From NCBI RefSeq assembly GCF_016086655.4, contig NC_052131.2:36643705-36707704 (forward strand): 64,000 nt of DNA, in the 5' to 3' direction. The DNA is from Lepeophtheirus salmonis. Its lineage: Eukaryota > Arthropoda > Copepoda > Siphonostomatoida > Caligidae. Position numbers and translations under genes: made by a program. The notes beneath the pieces were generated by a model. The model saw only the letters and a list, made by a program, of their open reading frames with translations. It had not been told where the DNA came from and searched no databases. Below, piece by piece: positions 55,900 through 64,000 of this stretch (the stretch's first letter is position 1; each line of letters starts with the position of its first letter).

Positions 55900-56711
55900 C
55901 CAAGTGGACCATTAAAATCTGAACAATTTAAATTTTAAACTTCAACTATGTAAATATATAAATAAAAATATAATATAAGCAAAATTAATACTTTAAATAG
56001 AATTGTGTCTGAACTCTCTTAATCATTAATGTAGCCACCCTTAGCTGCAATTATGGGTTCCAGGGGTCAGCAGAAGGCCTGGCACCCGCTGCAGATATAG
56101 TCTTCTGTCATGGCGTCCAAGTGCTGGTTGACAGTATCTTTGAAGACCATTTGGATAACGCACACTGCAGGCCTTCCCCTTGACATTCACCCAAAAGGTG
56201 TAGTCAAAGGGGTTTGCATCAGAGCAGTGTGGGGACCAAAAGTGTCAAAAAAGACTTCAAAAGAACTAAAAAAAAACTCATTCAAAAGAGTTGTAACGGA
56301 AAAACTGGATTCGTAACATTGCTGGTTTCAAGAGTGGCTTCTCCACCCTTACAAGGCTCTTTCCTCCAACTTTTTTATAGCTCTCTGGACAGTGTCGTGA
56401 GTGGATTGCTCTGGGCTGTCTTCTTATCTCTTCTGTGTCCCATTTGGCCTTTTGACAGAGTATTTCTTCCTCTTCAACGTTTCAGACTTTCTAACGGCGT
56501 AGATGGTGGTCCAAGAGACGCCCAACTTCTTGGAGTGTACGAATGGAAATTTGTTATTTAATTTCAGCTGTCATTTACTCTACTTTACTTAAGCTAGAGC
56601 TTGTAACTAATTGTTTATGCTTTGATATATGGAAATATAAATTAATTTCAATCTCTCAACCTTCATGCATGATTGACTTTGTAAGTGTTCAAATTTCAAT
56701 GGACCACTCGG
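55900..56711 (-). mobile_element. Family B Tc1/mariner-type deletion derivative, copy 8
   Basis: The left end CCAAGTGGACCATTAAAATC and the right end AATTTCAATGGACCACTCGG are both well matched to the family ends; the flanking TA is mutated on both sides. Length 812 bp. The part order is the same as in the other copies. Confidence 0.9.
56000..56545 (-). pseudogene. Transposase remnant (family B, copy 8)
   Basis: On the minus strand the C-terminal region reads DANPFDYTFWVNVKGKACSV and RYPNG, including the NPFD motif with the third acidic catalytic position, followed by DTVNQHLDAMTEDYICSGCQ in shifted frames, and ends in GGYIND. The N-terminal half lies at 56300-56545: text matching the first helix-turn-helix and the second, with stops. 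The junction near 56225-56290 joins the two directly, without the first and second catalytic aspartates. Confidence 0.82.
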
Positions 56712-57736
56712 TTCGTGCAATTTGAAGCACACCCAATGGGATTACAAGAATAAACGCAAGATAGAAATTAATGAAGATCCGTAAAATAATACTATTGTAA
56801 TCACAGCTCAATTTTGGGAGAAAACCCCTTCTAAGATGCTTTTTTGTTGACGGGACACATATATAAATGTACAAAATAAATTCTTTTGCATCTCTAATTA
56901 GTAAATACCTTTTAATTGGGGGAAAAAAATAGTCATTGTTACGTCATGCAAATAAATTATCCTTTTCTTTTCCTTTTTATGAATAAAAAGGAAAAGAAAA
57001 GAAAAGAAGAAAAAAAAGAGTTAATTTAAAAAAAGAGAGAAATTAATATTGCACATTGTAGAACAAATTGAATCGACATATCATTATTAATACACATTAC
57101 AAAAGTATCAAAAGAGAGAAATAGGAGCTTCAATAAATTAAAGGGTGATAAAAAATAATAGAAAGCAATATATTTAAAATAAAAATAAAATATTTAATCC
57201 AACACTATCGATATATATATATATTTTTTTTTTTTTCAATTTTTCGAATTAAAAAAATATATATCAATATATCTTTCGGCAGTTGCTGTCATTTCCCCTT
57301 CGCTGTATACATATAATACTATCCTCTCTCCCCCTTGTATAAATATATACACATATCTATAGTACTAAATGTATGTACATTGAATTAAATAATCGGTAAA
57401 TCCTTTGGAATTTTGTTAAAAGGAAAACTAATAAAGATAATTTAAGAAGAAAAAAGGAAAAAAAAGAACAAATGTCTTTATATTACATAATATTATCTTA
57501 CTTTCAAATCTTGTCCTTTTGAATAATATTATATAGGATCTTGGAAGAGATTAAATATTTAGTTAGTTACTTTGTGGAGCGAGAGGGGCGGGGAAGAAGA
57601 CCATTCAAAGTGTGTTTAATTCCCTTCATTTTCTGCAAAGTTGATAAATACTGTATTCAGTAAAAAGTTCTGTGCGTTTTAGCTAGACGTCTTTAATGAG
57701 TTATATCTCATAATTAATAAATTGCATCAAAAAAAG
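56712..57736. other. Unannotated interval with purine-rich and AT simple sequence
   Basis: AAAAG-type runs at 56985-57025 and an AT/T run near 57209-57238. No gene recognised. Confidence 0.4.
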
Positions 57737-58035
57737 GTTAAAGGTTAAGTCGGAGCAAGTGGGCAAAAAAATTGTGCTGTTTATGACCACAATACAGTAT
57801 CGAATGCAACAGCAAATCTGTGGTTCCTACGATTTTGTACTGGTAATATGGACGTGGAAAATGTAGATAAAATAATGGAAATTGACCAGTTAAACCGGGA
57901 TGTGATCACTTATTCCATTGCTCAGAAAGTGAAGATTAGCAGGAACCCATTTGGAAAGATGTAAGTCGGATAATCCTAACTGTGTTGTCAAAATAAATCG
58001 AAAAAACGCTCAAGAACTTTTTAATTCACATATTA
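57737..58035 (+). pseudogene. Mariner transposase N-terminus joined to the 3' tail (family D, copy 5)
   Basis: In one frame: NCAVYDHNTVSNATANLWFL (first helix-turn-helix), RFCTGNMDVENVDKIMEIDQ, LNRDVITYSIAQKVKISRN (second helix-turn-helix). The linker motif seen in mariners between the two domains is shortened. From about 57955 the sequence is the family tail (GTCGGATAATCCTAACTGTG, AAACGCTCAAGAACTTTTTA). The whole catalytic domain is absent. Confidence 0.8.
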
Positions 58036-58199
58036 TAACTTATTTGAGCTCATTTTTGGAAACAAAATTATTGTTACAAATCAATCAAATAGATAGATCA
58101 GACGACCAATTCAAAAAAAAAAAAAAGAAGGATGGAGAGTATACAAAAAGATTATACATATTTGTAGGTTTGTAGAGTATATGAAGCCAGAAAACAGTT

Positions 58200-58440
58200 T
58201 GTAACCATCTAAATTGGATAATCTTATCTATGTTAATTTTATTGTTAAAATAAGGGGGAAAAAAAAGCTCTGAACTTTTTACTTAGCCCATTAAAAATAA
58301 TAGCTAAAGGGTACAAATTTAGCTTCAATAGAGGTCTGAGAAAATTTGGTTGTCCAAGTTTTTTTTTTTTTTGGCAGTAGAGACAAAGGCTTCTACGACA
58401 AGGGTATTATGAAGTTGGATTTTTTTTAAACCGAGAATGT
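58200..58440 (+). pseudogene. Second mariner tail and C-terminal fragment (family D, copy 6)
   Basis: ATTGGATAATCTTATCTATG and AAGCTCTGAACTTTTTACTT repeat the tail seen at 57960-58030. Then 58310-58435 reads FSFNRGLRKFGC or, in another frame, NLASIEV and RDKGFYDKGIMKLDFF, the C-terminal end of the mariner protein, interrupted by a T run. The order (tail before coding end) shows rearrangement. Confidence 0.65.
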
Positions 58441-58633
58441 TCATGTCAAAATATTTTTTATGCATGTATGTACCATCATTAATCTTTTTCCAAAAGTGTG
58501 AACATCATTTTCAGGTAAACCAATGATTCTGTTCAACCGTCTCTGTGGATTGAGAGTTATGTTTTTATTTTATTTATTAAGCATTTAATATGTTGTTTTT
58601 TTATAATGCAATCCTTCAAATACATACTACACC

Positions 58634-59120
58634 CAGAAGCGTCCACAGGGGGTTGGCTGGAGGGGCATTTTATATTTGAAATTTAATTAATTTTTTCAAA
58701 TTTTTATCCAAAAATTTTATTTTCAGTGAATAACTATAGATTTTTGAAATTTTTCTACGAAATATTTAACATTCAATTTCTTTTTTTTTAAAGCTTAGTA
58801 TTTGAATTTTTTTTTAATTAGTTTTGTGTGAACAGGTGTGAATTTTTCAAAAAATTTAATATTTAAAAAATATTTTTTTATAGGTTTTAAAAAATTTATT
58901 TTCTGTGAATAAATATGGATTTTTGAAATAAATCTCCAAAAATTTTATTTTTGAAATTATTTTCCTAAAAATTCAATTTTTGAAATTTTTTCCCTCAAAA
59001 TGTAATTTTTGGTGAACAGCTGTGGATTTTTGAAGAAAAAAAATTTAAAATTTAATTTTTCAATTTTTTACAATTTTTTTTTCAAAAAACACGTCCTTCC
59101 CAAAATATAATCCTGACATC
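58634..59120 (-). mobile_element. Family A hAT-like non-autonomous element, copy 12
   Basis: It begins CAGAAGCGTCCACAGGGGGT followed by TGGCTGGAGGGGCATTTTAT, an inverted right end as at 1702. The far end retains CCAAAATATAATCCTGACATC, a damaged left end. The interior has repeated GTGAATAACTATAGATTTTT units. Confidence 0.8.
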
Positions 59121-59814
59121 TAACATTATGTGAATATCCCATGAATATACTTACATTGAACACGTTCCTGAGTTGTTGTGATTGTCCATAACTCTTAAAG
59201 TTATTTGTTAATTGATTAACATTATGTGTTTATTGACGTTTGAACAAATGTTTAAGCCTGCATATTATTATTCTCCCTCTAGTAAGGAGACGAAGACTCG
59301 TTCTCAAATTTTCCATAGTCTACTACATAATATTATGAAAATATATGATTACTGTCCTTGAATTGAAACCTAGAGTTAAATAGCGGATATTTATTTTATC
59401 ATCCGCACAATTTTTCTTTCCCCTCGTGCAATTAGTCTTCTATTTGAAATATATTCAAGTCAAGTATCACCTATTGCAAAATATTTAGCCTACATTTTAT
59501 ATGACAAGATACTTTTTTGAACAAGTAGATAGTTTTTTGTTCAATTTTCCTAAACATGAAATATCTTTTTTTATGCATAGTGTTCAACTCGTCGGTCCAA
59601 ATTGTAATACAAAACTTCTACAAGACTGAAAGAATTTATCCAAATGAAGGTTCCCCAAAAGTTTATTCAGTTACTTTTCATTTTAGAGAACTTTAAAATT
59701 TATTAGCTAGATGGTCTATTTCTTTTTGTTTAACATTTGTTTGAATCAAGGAAGTGGATAAATTTTCAAAAAATGGAGGAAAAATAATTTTTTTGTTGAT
59801 TTAACATTACTTTA
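59121..59814. other. Unannotated AT-rich DNA
   Basis: Nothing recognised. Confidence 0.4.
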
Positions 59815-60110
59815 TGAAAGACCAAACGCCTCCGGGAACTAAAAAGAAGGTTGATAAACATTATGGGAACCCTGCACCTTTGATTAGAAGAGTGGTTTCA
59901 AAATGTTATAAGAGACTATATTGTCACAAGTGACGGTGAACGTTCTGAACGCCCTGCTGAGGCTACTACTCCAGAAATCATTGATACAATCCATGACTTG
60001 GTGATGGATGACAGAAGAAGGAAGGTGCATGAGATTGCTAGTGCTGTGGGCATCTCGAATTGGAGCCCTATATACATTTTTGCGACCACAACTACTGATG
60101 TGTAATATTA
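59815..60110 (+). pseudogene. Mariner transposase N-terminal fragment of a different subfamily (family P)
   Basis: A 45-codon open stretch (59926-60060) reads TSDGERSERPAEATTPEIID, TIHDLVMDDRRRKVHEIASA, VGISN. This matches the GRP linker and second helix-turn-helix of mariners in which V..IH..V..DRR..VREIA..VGIS is typical, and it is clearly different from family D. Flanking text (59815-59925) appears to be frame-shifted N-terminal sequence. After 60060 similarity ends. A 116-codon minus-strand open frame (60234-59884) lies antisense to it and is not a gene. Confidence 0.85.
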
Positions 60111-60734
60111 CAAATGTTTGTTTGGTTTTTTTTTGCTCATTTTGGCCTAAAAAGTCCCTCAAAAATCCAAAGTCTACTAATGAATAAGTGCTTTGGCACA
60201 TGTATTGGCCGTAAATACATTGTAAAAAAGTCATTTCAGTAAATCAAAATGAAATGATAACATTTATTAATAGTTGGTTATAAAATGGCGGACGTTCTAA
60301 TGAGGTTTAGAAGTTGTAAATTATAAGCTCTGCATTTACATGTTACAACTAAAAAAAATTAGATAAAAAAATTGAAAGCATCCATTGGTGATTGCAATAA
60401 TTGAATGTTCCATGTATGGTTTATATAATATTAATGTGGAAATTTTTAACTTTTTTTTAATGAAAACTACTAATAGATAAAGCACATTATAATATTGAAA
60501 TGTGCAAAGTTATAACTCGTTTTCAATACATCATAAATTTACTAATTTGAATAGAAAAAAATAAAATGGGATAATACAATCATTAGTTGATAGCTAAAGT
60601 AACTCATTTTCTAATTAAATAATCGTACAGGGGGGGAACTAAAAACTTATTACTAAATAGTTTTTTTAAAAGGCTACTCAAAAAAAATCTCTGATATGTG
60701 TAATTACTGTATTCATCTAAATTTTATTATTCAA
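60111..60734. other. Unannotated AT-rich DNA
   Basis: Nothing recognised. Confidence 0.4.
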
Positions 60735-61085
60735 TATCTCCAGTTTTACATGCGATAACAGCCTCGACATGCTGGCGAACACATTGACAGCTCCTAACGA
60801 TGTTGGTCGTCTCCATGGTGTAGTACGTTATCGTGATAGCAGCTCAGAGTAAATCCAAATTTGAATAAGTGTGATACATTATTCTCCAAGATGCCTCGAA
60901 CTGCAAAGTCCAGGGGGTTGAGATCAGGGATGGAGGCAGGCTAGAAGTCAGCCATATTGTTGCTGCCAAAATGTTCTTCTTGGTATAGGACTGTTATTGA
61001 CATATTGATGTTGTATGTAGTTCGAATGGAGATTCTAATGGCCTTTGCATCCTTCTCTACTGACACCAGAGTGAAGGAGATTGCA
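60735..61085 (-). pseudogene. Tc1/mariner-type transposase C-terminal remnant (family G, copy 2)
   Basis: On the minus strand: FGSNNMADF, a stop, then SIPDLNPLDFAVRGILENNV (60940-60880), with the third acidic position in NPLD. After a frame change, METTNIVRSCQCVRQHVEAV and IACKTGDIE end just before 60735. These are the last 80-90 residues of a Tc1/mariner-type transposase of the type ending in a VEAVIA..GG..E sequence. Upstream coding text (60990-61085) is too decayed to align. It could be the same family as the N-terminus at 18243, but this is inference. Confidence 0.8.
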
Positions 61086-61124
61086 TACACGCTCACTTTT
61101 TTGTTGTTACTCTGATATTTTTTA

Positions 61125-61740
61125 ATTTAGAGCTCATACATTAAAAAAAAATACAAAAAAAATTTCAAGAATTCACAGCTATTCTCAAAAATTTTAAAAA
61201 TTAAATTTTTTAAGAATAGCTATGAATTTTTGTAACTTTTTTCAAAAGATTAAATATTTGTAAACAACTGTGGATTTCTAAAAATTTTATTACACAACAA
61301 TTTATACTTGAAATTAAATTTTTGAAATTTTTTGAGAATAGCTATGGATTTTTGATTTTTTTTTTCAAAAAAAATTTCATTTTTAAAATTTTTTGGGAAT
61401 AGCTATTCCAAAAAAGTTAACTTTTGTGAACAGCTGTGGATTTTTGAAATTTTGTTACAAAAATCTTATACTTGAAATTTAATTTTTGAAATTTTTTTCT
61501 AAAAAAGTTATATTTTTGAGAATCGCTATATATTTTGAAATTTTTTTCCAAAAAATTTAATTTTTGTGAACAGCTATGGATTTTAAAATTTTTGTCACAA
61601 AAATTTAATTTTTAATAATAGCTACAAATAGACAGTTATTCACCAAAAATTTAAATGAATGGATTTTTTTCCAAAAAATTCCAAAAACCAAGACCCCCCA
61701 CCAAAAAAAAAAAATATATATATATATCTGGACGTCCCTG
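61125..61740 (-). mobile_element. Family A hAT-like non-autonomous element, copy 13
   Basis: The right end is CTGGACGTCCCTG (61728-61740) after an AT run, the inverted family end. The interior repeats GAACAGCTGTGGATTTTTGA and AAATTTTTTCCAAAAAATTT. No terminal repeat was found on the left, which fades into unique sequence near 61125. Confidence 0.75.
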
Positions 61741-62859
61741 TACAGACATCATTAATATGTGCGGACATTTTTAGGTATGATTTCACAGCAAGAAATAAGA
61801 ATCGTTTATATATCATTGCAGAAATAGACATCCTTTGAGTATGTAGTTGGATTCTTAGAGTGAAGCTCTATTAAGAGGATAATTACATATTTCGCGTATA
61901 CGTGCAAATTAATCCTTCTTAATCACGTATTATACGTGAGTCAAGAAGCTCAAGAGATAGAAAGAAAAAGTATACGAATACATAAACTAACGGCTTGATT
62001 AATTGAAGCTAAATATTTCAAATATTTGAAAATGATTTAAAATTTTTAAATATTTATTTATCCTGGGTTCTAATTCTTATACCTTCTGTCTTTATTTTAT
62101 TTTTCTCCTACAAACTACTTACAAAGTACCTAATACATAGGAACTGACTTAGAGTATAGTCTTCATATATTTGAGTGACATTCCTTGAGTCCATGTCTAC
62201 GTCTCTTGCTACTCTTGTAGTTGTTGTCTTTTCACTTAATGAGTTTTATTTTTATTTTTTGAGAGTGAGTTGTCGAATATCTCACCTAAATAACTTTGTT
62301 CTCATCACGTATATTTATCAATGACTCAAAATTTAATTTATTATCTAAATAAGTATATGAGTACATACCTATACAGTATACTCTATCAGATATACAAATG
62401 CAATTCACTAATAATACATTGGGGCTCATTGTTTTTGTAAGGAACTTACGCGGGGTTTTTGGTTTAGAACAAAGAAAATACTCTCAGATATTCCAGGACT
62501 TTTTATATAAAATAAAATTTGTATTCCTGTATTTTTTATAAAATATAGTTTTGTTAGTTAAGGGCAGTAAATTGAAAGGTTACGTCATCGTCAGAGCAAT
62601 TATTTTATGATGTAATAGTTTAATATAGTACCGTTTGAATTCCATGAGTGCCTCGGTACTACCGAATGATACTAATATATAGTTAGCATATTCAACCCCG
62701 TAGCAAGGCCTATATCCAAGAAAGGACACTCCAAATTAATTCTAAAAAGTGCTTGTATTTACTGATTTTAGTATGCAGTTTGACTCGCATCACATCATTT
62801 TTTTATTTTCATTAAAGGATATCTGTAATGCCCATTTTAATCTATATACTAAATACAAT
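61741..62859. other. Unannotated AT-rich DNA
   Basis: Nothing recognised. Confidence 0.4.
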
Positions 62860-63180
62860 TGTTTGTGTGTGTGTGAGTCCTGGAATCACGGACAATCCAA
62901 TCGGTGGATTTTCCTGAAATTTTTCATGTAGGTTGTTAAGGCTCAAGAGAGGGTAGGGTTCTAGTAACATTGGGGGGGGTTATAAGGTTAGAAAAGAAAA
63001 AAAATTGAAGAATAAGACAAAGGATTTTTGACAATAATATGAAAGATGAGTGAACGATAGTTCAACTTGATTATTTTTTCTTCTCTAAACCTAATAATCT
63101 CCTTTTAAAAAAAAACAAGAAGAGTTTATAATTAATTTCAATTTATTAATATCCCGTGCAACGCCGGTCAAACCTACTCT
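62860..63180 (+). repeat. Dispersed repeat with a TATCCCGTGCAACGCCGG-like end
   Basis: Starts around a GT run (TTTGTGTGTGTGTGAGTCCT), contains CACGGACAATCCAATCGGTG and TTTTCCTGAAATTTTTCATG, and ends ATATCCCGTGCAACGCCGGT (63151-63170). This type of ending is familiar from dispersed repeats in invertebrates, but I cannot say which class from this copy alone. Confidence 0.45.
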
Positions 63181-63384
63181 ATCCCCCTATACAAAAAGGT
63201 CCAGATATACATAAAAACACCGACACGCTTCTTTTTTTTTCTTTTTTTTATGTCTAACTAAACAAATATTTTCTTTTCTTGACAAAATAATGACGAGACT
63301 GAATATTCAATATACCGAAATGAGATGATACAGTATACCCTCAATTAAAAATATACGATTGCCAAGACCAATATTTAGAATGCA

Positions 63385-63680
63385 GTCAAATCAGAGTCGA
63401 CACTTGTTGCTCGATTTGGATTTAATTCTATATTTTACGTGATGTGACTCGACTTGATCTCACAATCAAAGACTCGAGACTTGATTTGAGCTCAATAACT
63501 AAGACTCAAGATTTCAACTGGATTCAAAAGGAAAATTTTATACACAACTCAATAAAAGCCTTAATACTAAATTAAAATTATGAGCCCAATACAAATATTC
63601 AATAGCTCCAACTGAACTCGATAAAAATATTCAAGATTTTGGACTTGTGAGTAAAGACATTGCAGATTTCCAATGCACTC
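63385..63680 (+). repeat. Family H dispersed repeat with GACTCGACTTGA motifs, copy 2
   Basis: GTGACTCGACTTGATCTC, AAGACTCGAGACTTGATTTG, AAAGCCTTAATACTA and GACTTGTGAGTAAAGAC follow the same order and orientation as 27690-28005. Confidence 0.65.
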
Positions 63681-63704
63681 AATTTGTCTTAATTATGTGT
63701 CACA

Positions 63705-64000
63705 ATTCTTACAGAACAGAGGAAGCTGAGAAAGTTGGAAAGGGAATAGTAGATTTTGAATTTTCTAAAGGTCAATAAGAATTGGGCAAAGTTTTGCTCT
63801 TTTCTGATAAAGAATTTCACTGTTGATGACACTGTGAATAAGCAGAATGTCCAGATAATGTCTCAACTTCAGTGATGCATGTCTTGAGAAAAAAAAATCT
63901 AGGCAGAACCATGGTCTTGGCTGTTGTTGAGTCGGCTTTATCATTTTTGTGAAAAGGAAGGGGCGGTTCAATGCAGATGCTTACATCGAAGTTTAGGATA
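63705..64000 (+). pseudogene. Tc1/mariner-type transposase middle region (family F, copy 2), running off the window
   Basis: RTEEAEKVGKGIVDFEFSK is followed by VLLFSDKEFH (63791-63820), the segment with the first catalytic aspartate. Further on, with frame changes, come TVDDTVNKQNVQIMSQ, an NHGLGCC-like block and FNADAYIEV-like codons at the window end. The block ANHGLGSCG in copy 46110 corresponds to 63900-63930 here. Stops and frameshifts indicate a pseudogene; the continuation beyond 64000 is unseen. Confidence 0.8.

Noticed and set aside
56214..56561. 115-codon open frame on the plus strand
   Set aside because: It lies antisense to the family B copy 8 transposase remnant.
59884..60234. 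116-codon open frame on the minus strand
   Set aside because: The plus strand of the same region encodes the family P mariner helix-turn-helix; the minus frame is its shadow.

Overview
The window reads as AT-rich animal nuclear DNA from an invertebrate, most likely an arthropod. The abundance of Tc1/mariner and hAT-type relics and the style of the repeats suggest a sea louse such as Lepeophtheirus or a related copepod. That organism call rests on recollection of repeat style, with no gene to support it. There are no operons, ribosome binding sites or dense ORFs. I found no complete protein-coding gene, no convincing tRNA, rRNA or other RNA gene, and no CRISPR array. The longest open frames are about 100-120 codons, and those I can place are decayed transposase pieces or low-complexity DNA. 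One 39-codon stretch (39856-39976) looks like a possible terminal exon.

What can be supported is a dense layer of dead DNA transposons in unique AT-rich DNA. Family A: at least twelve copies or fragments of a hAT-like non-autonomous element with ends AGGGGCGTCCGCAGG and an AT-rich interior (601, 1702, 10757, 14998, 18595, 25003, 29805, 30759, 34710, 49659, 58634, 61125 and smaller pieces). Family B: eight Tc1/mariner-type deletion derivatives or fragments (4648, 26396, 31439, 33071, 37732, 38892, 51497, 55900). Six of them share the same junction, which removes the catalytic core. Family C: two 614-617 bp derivatives with inverted repeats of about 150 bp (3226, 19782). Family D: mariner relics (7516, 9381, 13035, 16978, 57737, 58200). 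Single or paired relics of other Tc1/mariner transposases lie at 18243, 21175, 46110, 59815, 60735 and 63705, the last running off the window end. Three further hAT-like non-autonomous elements keep flanking duplications (24949, 35151, 54207). A Ty3/Gypsy integrase end lies at 46930-47535 on the minus strand.

Layout: 1-5 kb has two A copies, a C copy and a B fragment. 5-18 kb is mostly unique DNA with D relics and two A copies. 18-25 kb has a transposase N-terminus, an A copy, a C copy, a Tc1-like element inserted in a tandemly repeated hAT-like sequence, and a hAT element with a nested A fragment. 26-40 kb is the densest B/A/hAT stretch and ends with the exon candidate. 40-46 kb is nearly featureless. 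46-64 kb holds the F transposase, the Gypsy fragment, more A and B copies, the AACTTAACTAGTTAA-rich hAT element and a last cluster of mariner relics.

Nothing here works together as a pathway. The transposase pieces all carry stops, frameshifts or core deletions, so any mobility would have depended on a full-length element elsewhere. I did not find an undescribed functional system. The observations most worth checking are the shared-junction deletion families, the paralogous empty site at 21.1-22.0 kb and the exon candidate at 39.9 kb.
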